A DNA stretch of 64,000 nt from CBFHMJ01 sp965656875 (GCA_965656875.1 CBFHMJ010000027.1:265066-329065), one strand, 5' to 3'. Numbered from the stretch's first letter, positions 1 through 9,204 are shown. Translations and numbers: made by a program. Notes: generated from the letters alone by a model not told the origin.

Positions 1-438
1 CACGGCTATGATGTACTCATTGACCAGCTTGGTAACGCACATCATAAAGATATTGATGTCACTCGTTATGTCATCGGCTTACTCTCATTAGAACCCAAAC
101 TCGCCAAAAATAAACAGTTAATGGCTGAATTATCCCGGCGCATTAATGATGCTAAACGTCAAGTTGAGCATTTCTCTATTCAGGATTCATCCGTAGTAGC
201 TAACCTGGCTTCAACCTATATTGATATCGTCAGCTCACTCGGACCTCGTTTACAGGTTGCAGGTAAACGAGACTACCTGCAAATTCCATCGAACCAGGAA
301 AAAATTCGTGCATTGTTGCTCTCAGGCATTCGGGCAGCAGTACTTTGGCGCCAACTTGGCGGCAAGAAACGTCACCTGATTTTCCGCCGCAATAAACTTG
401 TGACGGAAGCGAAACACCAATTAACACAGATTATTTAA
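1..438 (+). CDS. hflD: High frequency lysogenization protein HflD homolog (3' part only)
   Basis: The open frame runs from the first base of the window to a TAA at 436-438, so only the C-terminal ~145 residues are present; the ATG at 121 is internal. The protein reads HGYDVLIDQLGNAHHKDIDV near the start and ends in a helical, basic tail, as expected for HflD, a ~210-residue peripheral membrane protein. In E. coli HflD binds phage lambda CII; its role for the host is poorly understood. The strongest support is context: hflD immediately precedes purB in many Gammaproteobacteria (mnmA-hflD-purB), and here the gap to purB is only 17 bases, implying one operon. No defect is visible in the part present. 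Assignment rests on remembered family features and synteny. Confidence 0.85.
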   Translation, partial: HGYDVLIDQLGNAHHKDIDVTRYVIGLLSLEPKLAKNKQLMAELSRRINDAKRQVEHFSIQDSSVVANLASTYIDIVSSLGPRLQVAGKRDYLQIPSNQEKIRALLLSGIRAAVLWRQLGGKKRHLIFRRNKLVTEAKHQLTQII

Positions 439-455
439 CGCTTAATGGAGACGAT

Positions 456-1838
456 ATGAATCTCACCTCTCTATCTGCCATTTCACCGGTTGATGGTCGA
501 TACGGTAGTAAAGCTGAAGAGCTACGTAGCATTTTTAGCGAGTTTGGACTAATCAAATACAGAGTCATCGTAGAGGTACAGTGGCTTAAGCACCTTGCCG
601 CAGCCGAAAGTATTGCAGAAGTTCCTGCGTTTTCTGCTGACGCTATGTCACTACTGGATTCAATTGCTGATAACTTCAGTGAAGAAGATGCACTTCGAGT
701 TAAAGAAATCGAAAAGACCACGAACCATGATGTAAAAGCGGTTGAATACTTTCTGAAAGAACGTATTGCAGATAACGCTGAACTGGCGGCTGTCAGTGAA
801 TTTATTCACTTCGCCTGTACGTCTGAGGACATCAACAACCTGTCACATGGTTTGATGCTTAAAGATGCGCGTGACAACGTTATGTTGCCTTCTTGCGATC
901 AGATCTTGTCAGCTATTCTTGGTCTGGCCAGCGATTACAAAGCCGTTCCAATGATGAGCCGTACACACGGTCAGCCTGCTTCACCTTCTACTTTAGGTAA
1001 AGAAATGGCGAACGTGTATGTTCGTTTAAAGCGTCAGCGTGATCAAATTGCCGAAGTTTCATTACTGGGCAAGATTAACGGTGCAGTTGGTAACTACAAT
1101 GCGCATTTATCAGCTTATCCGGACTATGACTGGCACAGTCACTCAGAAGCGTTTGTTACCAGTCTTGGGCTGAGCTGGAATGCCTGGACAACGCAAATTG
1201 AACCACACGATTACATCGCTGAACTGTTCAATGCTTTTGCTCGTTTCAACACGATTCTGTTGGATTTTGATCGTGATATCTGGGGTTACATCGCACTGGG
1301 TCACTTTAAGCAAAAAACAATTGCTGGTGAAATTGGTTCTTCAACCATGCCACATAAAGTAAACCCTATCGACTTTGAAAACTCAGAAGGCAACCTGGGT
1401 CTGGCGAATGCTATTTTTGATCACCTTGCAGCAAAACTACCGGTTTCTCGCTGGCAACGTGACCTGACTGACTCAACCGTACTACGTAATCTGGGCGTGG
1501 GAGCAGCGCATAGTTTAATTGCTTATAAATCAACACTTAAAGGCATTTCTAAACTGGAAGTGAATGAAGAGAGCTTATTAACCGAGCTTGATCAAAACCA
1601 GGAGCTTCTGGCTGAACCAGTGCAAACGGTTATGCGTCGTTACGGTGTAGAAAACCCGTATGAAAAACTAAAAGAGTTAACGCGTGGCAAACGTATTACC
1701 CAAACAGAATTACATACGTTCATTGACTCATTGGACGTTCCAGACAATGAAAAAGCTCGGATGAAGACCTTCACACCGGCAAACTACATCGGCCAGGCAA
1801 TCGCACTGGTCGACGAATTACTGGCAAACGCTAAGTAA
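456..1838 (+). CDS. purB: Adenylosuccinate lyase
   Basis: Cytosolic enzyme of purine synthesis. It splits fumarate from SAICAR and from adenylosuccinate, so it acts in both the IMP pathway and the IMP-to-AMP branch. The 460-residue product matches the usual length (E. coli 456). Visible motifs: TSEDINN at 122-128, RTHGQ with the catalytic histidine at 171, and the superfamily signature SSTMPHKVNP beginning at 295, where the catalytic serine of the flexible loop lies. These positions equal the E. coli numbering. The ATG at 456 is preceded by GGAG about 8 bases upstream. Downstream, a 10-bp inverted repeat separates it from roxA. Function is secure. Confidence 0.98.
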   Translation: MNLTSLSAISPVDGRYGSKAEELRSIFSEFGLIKYRVIVEVQWLKHLAAAESIAEVPAFSADAMSLLDSIADNFSEEDALRVKEIEKTTNHDVKAVEYFLKERIADNAELAAVSEFIHFACTSEDINNLSHGLMLKDARDNVMLPSCDQILSAILGLASDYKAVPMMSRTHGQPASPSTLGKEMANVYVRLKRQRDQIAEVSLLGKINGAVGNYNAHLSAYPDYDWHSHSEAFVTSLGLSWNAWTTQIEPHDYIAELFNAFARFNTILLDFDRDIWGYIALGHFKQKTIAGEIGSSTMPHKVNPIDFENSEGNLGLANAIFDHLAAKLPVSRWQRDLTDSTVLRNLGVGAAHSLIAYKSTLKGISKLEVNEESLLTELDQNQELLAEPVQTVMRRYGVENPYEKLKELTRGKRITQTELHTFIDSLDVPDNEKARMKTFTPANYIGQAIALVDELLANAK

Positions 1839-1850
1839 TCTACCTCTGGC

Positions 1851-1883
1851 TGACTGTAACGATCCAGTCGATTGTTACAGTCA
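1851..1883 (+). other. Inverted repeat between purB and roxA
   Basis: TGACTGTAAC at 1851-1860 is perfectly complementary to GTTACAGTCA at 1874-1883, with a 13-base loop. No run of T follows, so it is not a classical intrinsic terminator. It may be an mRNA-stabilising or processing hairpin, or a protein-binding palindrome, between two genes on the same strand. The TTG at 1872, which would otherwise lengthen the roxA frame, lies inside it. Confidence 0.5.
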
Positions 1884-1928
1884 CCGACAAACCATGCCCA
1901 ACCTGACCACCAATCACGGAATAAAACC

Positions 1929-3080
1929 ATGAATGAGCTAAACCTGAATGGCCTCTCTCCTGCTGAGTTTCTTACAACCTACTGGCAGAAAAAACCCGTT
2001 GTGATCAAACAAGGATTCAGTAACTTTGTCGACCCAATTTCTCCTGATGAACTGGCAGGACTGGCGATGGAAGAAGATGTTGAATCTCGATTTATTCATC
2101 TGGAAAGCGACAAATCGACCGTTAGAAACGGCCCGTTCGAGGATTTTTCCGATTTTCCGGCAACGCACTGGACATTGCTGGTGCAAGCCACCGATCACTG
2201 GGATGAACAGGCTGCAAAGCTTATCGATCCCTTCCGGTTTATTCCAAACTGGCGACTGGACGATTTAATGGTGAGCTATTCCGCACCCGAAGGTGGCGTT
2301 GGACCACATCTCGATCAATATGATGTATTTATTATTCAGGGCATGGGGAAACGTCGTTGGACGGTGGGCGAAAAAATCACAAAACCCGTCCGTGATGAGC
2401 GCCATGCAGACTTAGATTTGATTCATCCATTTGAACCGATCATAGACGAAGTACTGGAACCTGGCGATATCATCTACATTCCGCCTGGATTCCCACACGA
2501 TGGTATTACTATCGAGCCTTGTCTGAATTACTCAGTTGGCCACAGAGCGCCGGACCAACAAGCATTGTTCAGTGGATTTGCCGATTACCTGATTGATCAG
2601 GAAGTCGTAGGCGAGCGATACAGCGATCCGACACTGACACCAGCGCTGTCGCCAGGTTTACTGTCGCCAGCGGCGCTGAAAGACCTGAAGCAAATGATGC
2701 ATCAAGCCATCGACAGCAGTCATTTTAACAACTGGATCGGTAGCTATCTAAGTGAAGCAAAACATGACATGAACATCATCGAACCAGACGAACCGTGGGA
2801 TATTGATGAGCTATTGCAGGATATTCAGTGTGATAATGACGTCTGGTTTATCCGAGCTGGTGGGTTAAGAACCTTATATATTGAAACTGATGACGGCACA
2901 TTAAGTCTGTTTATTAATGGCGAACGACTGTCGTTTGATCAACAGTATTTACCTTTCATTACTTTGCTGACAGACAATACTCGTATTCACAACACGGCTC
3001 TACAACCATGGGCAGAAGACCAGCAAGTGTTAAACACGCTGATTGCACTTATTAATCAGGGATACTGGTACGTTGAGTAG
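1929..3080 (+). CDS. roxA: Ribosomal protein uL16 3-hydroxylase (JmjC/cupin oxygenase)
   Basis: Fe(II)/2-oxoglutarate-dependent oxygenase of the YcfD/RoxA family, which hydroxylates an arginine of ribosomal protein uL16 in E. coli. I chose the ATG at 1929 (383 residues, GGA 9 bases upstream) over the in-frame TTG at 1872, which lies inside a hairpin; E. coli RoxA is 373 residues. Iron ligands are visible as HLD (His127, Asp129 from this start) and the His of PPGFPHDG (His190), essentially the E. coli positions. An N-terminal JmjC-like half is followed by the dimerisation and winged-helix C-terminal region. It follows purB on the same strand after 90 bases. A hairpin with an A-rich 5' side and T-rich 3' side follows the stop. 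Confidence 0.93.
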   Translation: MNELNLNGLSPAEFLTTYWQKKPVVIKQGFSNFVDPISPDELAGLAMEEDVESRFIHLESDKSTVRNGPFEDFSDFPATHWTLLVQATDHWDEQAAKLIDPFRFIPNWRLDDLMVSYSAPEGGVGPHLDQYDVFIIQGMGKRRWTVGEKITKPVRDERHADLDLIHPFEPIIDEVLEPGDIIYIPPGFPHDGITIEPCLNYSVGHRAPDQQALFSGFADYLIDQEVVGERYSDPTLTPALSPGLLSPAALKDLKQMMHQAIDSSHFNNWIGSYLSEAKHDMNIIEPDEPWDIDELLQDIQCDNDVWFIRAGGLRTLYIETDDGTLSLFINGERLSFDQQYLPFITLLTDNTRIHNTALQPWAEDQQVLNTLIALINQGYWYVE

Positions 3081-3120
3081 TTTCAGGTAATTCGGCAGGT
3101 TGTATTTTTTTCTTTACAAA

Positions 3121-3164
3121 AAAAGCCGTAAAATCGATTAATTATCAATCAAGTTCACGGCTTT
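3121..3164. terminator. Terminator between roxA and the DUF4826 gene
   Basis: AAAAGCCGT at 3121-3129 pairs with ACGGCTTT at 3157-3164. The loop is long and can itself fold (GATT..AATC). An A-rich tract precedes the stem, giving U-rich RNA on the minus strand. The site lies between convergent genes, so it may serve both. Confidence 0.6.
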
Positions 3165-3225
3165 ATTCGGTATTAAGCTAATCAGAAAAAATTTAAGTCA
3201 CTAAGTAACTAGCTGATAATTAAAG

Positions 3226-3642
3226 CTATTTACTCATTTCTCCCCAATATTTTTCATTTTCATACATGTCATACATGTTTTCAGCACGGTTAATCAGCAA
3301 ATTCGCGAAAGCTTGCTGATCCTGGGTTTTATTCGGCGAACCTAAAATTTGTTCGGCTTTTAATTGCCAACGTAATGCAAAACTCCGAACAGCATCCCGA
3401 GCGTGTTTTGCACCACTTAATGCCATATGATCCGTTGGAAGATCACCTGAGATTACCCATAATTCATTTTTATCAACAGTCTTAATTTTCCACACGGCGA
3501 GCAAAGGTATTAAATATCGACTATCTTCCAATACAACCTTTTCAGTAATAACTCCTTGTGAGGCTAGATATTTAGTGGCTTTCTGGAAATGTTCTTTCAC
3601 CCAGTTTTGTTGATTTATTTCGTTGTTAGCGGTGTTTTCCAT
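3226..3642 (-). CDS. DUF4826 family protein, function unknown
   Basis: Small soluble protein of 138 residues with no signal peptide or membrane segment. It contains the stretches WVKEHFQKATKYLASQGV near the N-terminus and VWKI...LWVISGDLPTDHMA in the middle, which I recognise as the DUF4826 family, common in Shewanella and other Alteromonadales. No catalytic motif can be named. The ATG at 3642 is preceded by an AGGAAAC-type ribosome-binding site on the minus strand. It is a single-gene unit, convergent with roxA and divergent from the leucine dehydrogenase gene. The family call is from memory; a role is not inferable. Confidence 0.7.
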   Translation of the reverse strand: MENTANNEINQQNWVKEHFQKATKYLASQGVITEKVVLEDSRYLIPLLAVWKIKTVDKNELWVISGDLPTDHMALSGAKHARDAVRSFALRWQLKAEQILGSPNKTQDQQAFANLLINRAENMYDMYENEKYWGEMSK

Positions 3643-3989
3643 AGTGTTTCCTGTAACAAATTTTTCAGGCTAACTTTATGCGGAATGCCTGACAGATACA
3701 AGTATCAGTATCTATTGGTTAGTTTTCGACCTGAGAACTAACAAGGTCCGACCAGAGGAGAGATTTCCTAATGGGTGGAAGATAGTTATTCAAAGTGATA
3801 AAGTGCGCGACGCTATTTAATCAAGCTACTTACGTTGAAGCATAAACTGGTTATAAATTAAAGAGTTATATCGTTCCACATGCGATATACGGAGATAAAT
3901 CCAGTATTTTGGGACCATGCGAATCCCCGCTTTTTTCAGCTGTTTTTCGCCCCAAATCAAGCGACGTAAAGATAATCGGAGACAAATCT
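3643..3989. other. Divergent intergenic region, 347 bases
   Basis: Holds the promoters of the DUF4826 gene (minus) and the amino acid dehydrogenase (plus). I find no convincing -35/-10 pair. The frame of the downstream gene stays open back to a TTG at 3909, but that 27-residue extension is not dehydrogenase-like. Confidence 0.4.
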
Positions 3990-5033
3990 GTGGCTGTACT
4001 TACTCAAACTGAATTTGATAATCACGAACAAGTCGTATTTTGTAGTGATGAAGAAACCGGCCTTAAGGCAATTGTTGCTGTTCATAGCACAGTATTAGGC
4101 CCGGCAGTAGGCGGCTGTCGTCTATGGAACTACCAGAGCGAAGACGAAGCAATTGTTGACGTACTACGTTTGTCTAAAGGCATGACGTACAAAAACGCAC
4201 TTGCTGGTTTGAAGATGGGTGGCGGTAAGTCAGTTATCATCGGTGATGCGAAAAAGATCAAATCAGAAGAATTATTCCGTGCATTTGGCCGATTCATTCA
4301 CTCTTTAGGCGGTAAATACTATAGCGCCGAAGACGTCAATATTACGACAAATGACATCATGATCGCCCACAAGGAAACACCGTATCTGACAGGCCTTGAA
4401 GGTAAGTCTGGTAATCCTGGTCCGTACACAGCGCTGGGTACTTATCTTGGTGTTAAAGCATCGGTTCAACACAAACTGGGCGCAGACTCTGTAAAAGACG
4501 TTCGTGTCGCTGTTCAGGGTCTTGGTAGTGTTGGTTATGGCTTGTGTCGTCATCTTCATGAAAATGGTGCGAAGCTAATCGTTACTGATATCAATGACGA
4601 ATCAGTTAAACGTGCTGTTGAGGAATTTGGTGCGGAAGCTGTAGCACTTGACGATATCTATCACCAGGACGTTGACGTGTATGCACCATGTGCACTCGGC
4701 GCAACAATCAATGACAAAACCATTGAGCAACTAAAAGCTTCTGTTGTTGCCGGTTGTGCGAATAACCAGCTTGCGGAATCTCGTCACGGCCAGGCATTAT
4801 TTGATAACGGCGTGCTATACGCACCTGATTATGTAATCAATGCTGGCGGTATCATCAATGTATCGTTTGAACTTGAACCTCAAGGCTGGAGCCATGAGCA
4901 ATCAGCGGCAAAAGTTGCTGAAATCTACGATACTCTGATCAGCATTTATCAGCGTTCAGATGAAACTGCGACGCCAACCAATCTTGTTGCAGATGTGATG
5001 GCACAAGAAATTATCAAAGCAGGTAAAAAATAA
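3990..5033 (+). CDS. Glu/Leu/Phe/Val family amino acid dehydrogenase, probably leucine/valine dehydrogenase
   Basis: Oxidatively deaminates branched-chain amino acids to 2-oxo acids with NAD+, linking them to catabolism. The GTG at 3990 is the likely start: GGAG lies at 3978-3981 with 8-base spacing, and it gives 347 residues, close to Bacillus leucine dehydrogenase. With this start the substrate and catalytic lysines fall at K68 (MTYK) and K80 (MGGGK), the same numbers as in Bacillus enzymes. NAD-binding GLGSVG lies mid-protein. GNPGPYTALG and the C-terminal NNQLAE...YAPDYVINAGG are also typical. Leu versus Val preference cannot be read from sequence. The gene is monocistronic, with a strong hairpin after the stop. 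Confidence 0.93.
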   Translation: MAVLTQTEFDNHEQVVFCSDEETGLKAIVAVHSTVLGPAVGGCRLWNYQSEDEAIVDVLRLSKGMTYKNALAGLKMGGGKSVIIGDAKKIKSEELFRAFGRFIHSLGGKYYSAEDVNITTNDIMIAHKETPYLTGLEGKSGNPGPYTALGTYLGVKASVQHKLGADSVKDVRVAVQGLGSVGYGLCRHLHENGAKLIVTDINDESVKRAVEEFGAEAVALDDIYHQDVDVYAPCALGATINDKTIEQLKASVVAGCANNQLAESRHGQALFDNGVLYAPDYVINAGGIINVSFELEPQGWSHEQSAAKVAEIYDTLISIYQRSDETATPTNLVADVMAQEIIKAGKK

Positions 5034-5051
5034 ACACCTGACTGATTTTCA

Positions 5052-5084
5052 AAGAAGAGTTGGTTGATTCAGCCAGCTCTTCTT
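5052..5084 (+). terminator. Hairpin after the amino acid dehydrogenase gene
   Basis: AAGAAGAG (5052-5059) pairs with CTCTTCTT (5077-5084), with further TGG/CCA pairing inside. The 3' arm is T-rich but no long T tract follows, so it may be a weak terminator. Confidence 0.5.
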
Positions 5085-5209
5085 ACTCCCCCTGTAAATC
5101 ATCGCTAAAATCCCACCATTCATCAGTCCTACATTAACCTCCCTTTGAAATATACCTACAATTAGCAGCACTCTCTTTATAACAAATATCGGGATCTTAC
5201 CCAGACCTT

Positions 5210-5746
5210 ATGCCTCTTTCTTTTAACGTTTCTCCTTTAAAATACAATGTACTTACCAGAGTTTTTCACTGGTTATCTGCATTATCGATTTTTGGCTTGT
5301 TTGGCCTGGGCTGGTATATGGTTGATCTGACTTACTACGATGACTGGTACCAAACGGCTCCGTTTTATCACATCAGTATCGGTATCACTCTACTGTTTAT
5401 TACGTTGCTGCGGATTGTCTGGAGAATTCTCAGCAATCAACACTTCACATCGAACAACAAACTTAACGACCGTATTGCCCGGCTGGGCCACTTAACGTTG
5501 TATCTCTTACTGGCAGGTGTCCTGTTCAGTGGCTATCTGATTTCATCCGCTGATGAAGCGTCAATATCAGTTTTTGGGATTATAGATATCCCTACGCTAC
5601 AGCTTATGGACAATCAGGAGGAACTAGCCGGAGAATGGCATGAATACAGTGCCTGGGGATTGGTCATCATGGGCATATTACATGCCCTGGCAGCACTTTG
5701 GCATCATTTCATTAAAAGTGATAATGTCCTGACGCGAATGCTGTAA
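5210..5746 (+). CDS. yceJ: Cytochrome b561 family protein (YceJ-like)
   Basis: Inner-membrane di-heme b-type cytochrome of 178 residues with about four hydrophobic helices. Candidate heme ligands are His residues in RVFHW (helix 1), FYHISIG (helix 2), LGHLTLY (helix 3) and LHALAALWHH (helix 4), as in the bacterial b561 family (E. coli YceJ/CybB, ~180 residues). It probably passes electrons from quinol to a periplasmic or membrane acceptor; the acceptor is unknown. A yceI gene follows after 101 bases on the same strand, reproducing the E. coli yceJ-yceI pair. The ATG at 5210 has only a weak GGGA element upstream, so the start is less certain than the family. Confidence 0.85.
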   Translation: MPLSFNVSPLKYNVLTRVFHWLSALSIFGLFGLGWYMVDLTYYDDWYQTAPFYHISIGITLLFITLLRIVWRILSNQHFTSNNKLNDRIARLGHLTLYLLLAGVLFSGYLISSADEASISVFGIIDIPTLQLMDNQEELAGEWHEYSAWGLVIMGILHALAALWHHFIKSDNVLTRML

Positions 5747-5847
5747 AACACCTTAGAATCAACGGGTCAAAAGATTTTAAATAATAATAACGCTACATAA
5801 CGGACTGTAAGGTACTTTCAACATTTCAGTTTAATAAGGTTCAATAA

Positions 5848-6423
5848 ATGAAACGAACAATTAAAAGTCTTTTCTGCGCAGGTATTATTGCGTTTACCGC
5901 GCCAGGCATGGCAGCCAATTATCAAATCGATGTTAAAGGCGCTCACGCTTCTATCGAATTTAAAATTAAGCATCTCGGCTACAGTTGGTTGACTGGCCGT
6001 TTCAACAAGTTCGATGGTTCATTCGAATATGATAATAAAACGCCTGAAAAAGCGTCGATTTCAGTTAATATTGATGTTACCAGTATCGACTCTAATCATG
6101 CTGTTCGTGACAAGCATCTTCGCTCTGACAAATATCTGAATGTTGAAAAGCATCCTGCAGCATCATTCAAAAGTACAAAGATTAGCTTACCAAACGGCAC
6201 GAATGGCACCATGACCGGAGAACTAACTCTTAATGGTGTTACTAAGTCAATCACAATGGATATTGAGAAAGTTGGTGAAGGTAAAGATCCGTGGGGCGGC
6301 TATCGCACAGGCTTTACGGGCACTACAACGATCAAGCTGGAGGATTTCGGCTATACCTTTAATCTTGGGCCTGCGTCAAAGACTGTCGATCTAACGTTGA
6401 ATATTGAAGGTATTCGTCAATAA
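5848..6423 (+). CDS. yceI: YceI family periplasmic lipocalin-like protein
   Basis: The 191-residue product begins with a signal peptide (MKRTIK then a hydrophobic stretch, likely cleaved after PGMAA near residue 23), followed by a single YceI domain. That domain is an extended beta-barrel known to bind a polyisoprenoid in Thermus TT1927. Typical family features are HASIEFKIKHLGYSWLTGRF near the N-terminus, DKHLRSDKYLNVEKHP in the middle and GGYRTGFTGTTTI towards the end. With the preceding cytochrome b561 gene it forms a likely operon, suggesting a membrane redox or isoprenoid role. AAGG precedes the ATG. A strong terminator follows at 6515. Confidence 0.93.
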   Translation: MKRTIKSLFCAGIIAFTAPGMAANYQIDVKGAHASIEFKIKHLGYSWLTGRFNKFDGSFEYDNKTPEKASISVNIDVTSIDSNHAVRDKHLRSDKYLNVEKHPAASFKSTKISLPNGTNGTMTGELTLNGVTKSITMDIEKVGEGKDPWGGYRTGFTGTTTIKLEDFGYTFNLGPASKTVDLTLNIEGIRQ

Positions 6424-6514
6424 TACTCAACGCGTGTTGATCTTCGAAGATGGACTTTCCAGCCATTCAATGACTGGATGTTTTCAACCATTGAGAGCAA
6501 CACTCATAAATAAA

Positions 6515-6538
6515 AAGTGGGAGCATTCGCTCCCACTT
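6515..6538. terminator. Bidirectional terminator between yceI and the ATP-grasp gene
   Basis: A perfect 10-bp stem, AAGTGGGAGC / GCTCCCACTT, closes a four-base loop ATTC, with an A5 tract on the left. It lies between convergent genes. The right side lacks a long T run, so termination may be stronger on the minus strand. Confidence 0.75.
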
Positions 6539-6567
6539 CAAATTACTTCATCCACTACCAACTTTTT

Positions 6568-7503
6568 CTAATTTGCCAGTTCAATCAGATAATCTGCGAT
6601 AGCTTGCATACCAAACACTGGCACACCTGCAGTTTCTTCCGCCTGTCGGTTGTAATTCGTGTTGGTGTTGACATCGTAAGCCTGCCAGTCGCCCTGCTCG
6701 TTTTTAATCACCTCAATACCGGCAACATCAATATCATTGTCCGCTAAAAACTGTTCAAGGCTTGCAATGACAGGATGCCCATCCAACTCATCAGTGATCG
6801 TAAACTTGTTCGGTGGCTGAGATGCATCTGCAGGACAAAATTCACCTTCGATTGAGCAAACATCTGCCGGACAAAGCTGAAATCCTTGTTCTGTATTAAC
6901 TCGGACGGCATACAAGAATTTGCCGCCGACAAATTCACAGCGGGTTATATAAGGTTGGTCAGATTTAATGTATTGCTGTACCAACCAGGTACCATCTAAG
7001 GGTTCTTCATACCCATCGCTTTCTAACCAGAATGTTAACTCCTCGACTGAATTAAAAAGCTGTACGCCCAAACCTTTACCGCCTCTGTTTGGCTTAATGA
7101 TAAAAGGAAACTGATTAAAGGCTTCTACTGCACTGACAAGATGTTGTTTGCCAACGACAGCACTGGTTTTAGGTGTTGGCACATTTGCTTGTTGTAACGC
7201 CGCATATTGAGAAATCTTGCAGACTTCCAGATAAAGCGCACTGGTATCGTTCACTACAGTCCGGTTATGCTTCTCAAGCCACGTCAGTACCATACGAGTA
7301 AATTCAGGCGCATAGCGATGTCCACGGGTGTGCGATGATGCACTCATTCGATTATAAAAAATACCTTCAGGTGGTTCTGCATCAAATGGAATGTAGCCTT
7401 CGTTAATAAACCAGTCTTTCGCTGCTACACCACGTTTATCAAACGCTTCGTAAAGTGGCACAACCCATTCAGGGTTTTCATGCAATATGTAGATATCCTG
7501 CAT
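6568..7503 (-). CDS. RimK-like ATP-grasp ligase, substrate unknown
   Basis: Soluble 311-residue protein. The C-terminal two thirds form an ATP-grasp fold: FPFIIKPNRGGKGLGVQLF is the nucleotide-binding segment near residues 133-151, WLVQQYI the hinge, and GIEVI..DVNTNTNYN the metal-binding end. The N-terminal YILHENPEWVVPLYEAF and FYNRMSASSHTRG resemble RimK/alpha-L-glutamate ligase relatives, which join an amino acid or peptide amine to a carboxylate through an acyl-phosphate. The acceptor is unknown. The gene is on the same strand as the SSS symporter and the Oar-like receptor but separated from them by 97 bases and a terminator, so co-function is only a suggestion. No signal peptide. Confidence 0.75.
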   Translation of the reverse strand: MQDIYILHENPEWVVPLYEAFDKRGVAAKDWFINEGYIPFDAEPPEGIFYNRMSASSHTRGHRYAPEFTRMVLTWLEKHNRTVVNDTSALYLEVCKISQYAALQQANVPTPKTSAVVGKQHLVSAVEAFNQFPFIIKPNRGGKGLGVQLFNSVEELTFWLESDGYEEPLDGTWLVQQYIKSDQPYITRCEFVGGKFLYAVRVNTEQGFQLCPADVCSIEGEFCPADASQPPNKFTITDELDGHPVIASLEQFLADNDIDVAGIEVIKNEQGDWQAYDVNTNTNYNRQAEETAGVPVFGMQAIADYLIELAN

Positions 7504-7600
7504 TACGTTCTCAATTTACCGTTGTAAAAATTGCTGCAATTCTAAAGCATTTTTGATTGTTTTCTATAACACTTGCACAAGATCAGTTTCGACGTTGTTA

Positions 7601-9022
7601 TTACTGGCTGAACTCTGTTGACTCTAACTTATCTGAATCTAACAATTTATTAAGTATGAGTGTCAGTACAATGGTCGCCACCAGGGTAATGTACATTAAA
7701 TGAATATAATGCAATGGCGACCAGACAAACGTAAAGACCGCATATAACGCAGCGCCAAAAACCAATCCAATACGTATAGCCAGTCCCTGCACTGATTTAA
7801 ATGCAAGCGCCACAATAAATGCTGCCAATACAGGCATACTGTACAGTCCATTCATTTTTTGCAGCATTTCAACAATTGACTTGGATTGTTCATAGACTGG
7901 CACCAGCAACACGGCAACTGTTGCGAAAATAAGCGCAACCAGTTGCCCTGTCTTTTTTACATTAACGCTGTCCGACACCAGCTTTTGATGAATATCAACG
8001 GTATAAAGAGCTGCTGCAGAATTTAAACACGAATTGAAACTGGAAAGGACAGCACCAGCAATAACGGCTGCAAATGCACCAGATAACCAGGGCGGTAGCA
8101 CATCACCAACCAGCTTACCGTAAGCAACATCACCTACGTCACCATATAACTTGAATGCAATTATCCCCGGCAGTACAACTATCGCCGGAATAATTAATTT
8201 AAACGCCACCGCAACATAGATCCCTTTCTGAGCTTCCTGAACACTTTTAGCAGCCAATGCACGCTGCGTAATAACCATATTTGTCCCCCAGTAAAAGATA
8301 TGGATAAACACCATACCCGTGAGTAGCGTATGCCAGGGAATATCCGAATCGTTGTCACCTACCAATGTCAAACGGTCAGCAGGGATACCAGATAAATCAA
8401 AATCTATTGCCGTTAACGCAAAAACAGTGACTGCTACCCCCATCACCAGCAGACCTATACCATTAAATGTGTCTGAAACTGCAATAGCTCTTAATCCGCC
8501 AAAAATTGCGTAAATCGAACCCACAACAGCAAATAAGGCGGCTATTGTTGTTACTGACATACTCAAACCAAACATGGATTTCATGAACAGCGAACCGGTA
8601 TACAACACGACTGGCAGTAAAATAAACATATAGCCAAACAGGAATAACGTCGAAACCATCATACGAATACCTGAATCATTGAACCGATGCTCCAATAATT
8701 CCGTCGTGGTTGTACATTGATAGCGGTAATAAAGAGGAATTAAGAAACGAGCAAGAACCAGCAGACCAATCGCAGCACCAAATTCCCACCAGGCAACCAG
8801 CAGATTTTGCGCTCCGTTCATGCCAACGATTTGTTCAGCACTGATATTCGTCAGAAGAATAGAACCTGCAACAAACGGCCAGGATAAACTTCCTCCAGCC
8901 AGAAAGTAGTCTTTACTGTCATTACCATCACGCGGAACATCTTTACATTTCAACCACGTAACCAGACCAACCAATCCGGTCAGACCAAAAAATATTGCTA
9001 CCTGAAGCCAGTTGAAGCTCAT
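7601..9022 (-). CDS. Sodium:solute symporter (SSS/SLC5 family)
   Basis: Inner-membrane secondary transporter of 473 residues with about 13 hydrophobic helices, using the sodium gradient. The N-terminal block KDYFLAGGSLSWPFVAGSIL followed by TNISAEQIVGMNG is characteristic of the YidK/SGLT-like branch, which imports sugars or related polyols; the true substrate cannot be read. It sits 182 bases downstream of an Oar-like TonB-dependent receptor on the same strand, but a strong terminator lies between, so it probably has its own promoter in 9023-9152. Start ATG at 9022. Family assignment is firm, substrate is not. Confidence 0.88.
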   Translation of the reverse strand: MSFNWLQVAIFFGLTGLVGLVTWLKCKDVPRDGNDSKDYFLAGGSLSWPFVAGSILLTNISAEQIVGMNGAQNLLVAWWEFGAAIGLLVLARFLIPLYYRYQCTTTTELLEHRFNDSGIRMMVSTLFLFGYMFILLPVVLYTGSLFMKSMFGLSMSVTTIAALFAVVGSIYAIFGGLRAIAVSDTFNGIGLLVMGVAVTVFALTAIDFDLSGIPADRLTLVGDNDSDIPWHTLLTGMVFIHIFYWGTNMVITQRALAAKSVQEAQKGIYVAVAFKLIIPAIVVLPGIIAFKLYGDVGDVAYGKLVGDVLPPWLSGAFAAVIAGAVLSSFNSCLNSAAALYTVDIHQKLVSDSVNVKKTGQLVALIFATVAVLLVPVYEQSKSIVEMLQKMNGLYSMPVLAAFIVALAFKSVQGLAIRIGLVFGAALYAVFTFVWSPLHYIHLMYITLVATIVLTLILNKLLDSDKLESTEFSQ

Positions 9023-9152
9023 ACGAATACCTTATTCTTATCAGTAATTTATCGATATTTTATACAGTCGATAGTACCAAGAATAACGTCTCATCACGGA
9101 TTACATACGTATGCACTAGCCAGAAAGCGTTGGATGTATATTACAGACATAA

Positions 9153-9180
9153 AAAAACCAGCCCAAATGGGCTGGTTTTT
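9153..9180 (-). terminator. Terminator of the first Oar-like receptor gene
   Basis: AAAAACCAGCCC pairs with GGGCTGGTTTTT around a four-base loop. On the minus strand it follows the receptor stop at 9205 by 25 bases and ends in T7. It separates the receptor from the symporter gene. Confidence 0.9.
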
Positions 9181-9204
9181 AAAAGGATTAACTAACCGTT
9201 CAAA

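Noticed and set aside
1872..1928. TTG start for roxA
   Set aside because: It lies inside an inverted repeat and gives an N-terminus unlike RoxA; ATG 1929 fits length and active-site numbering.
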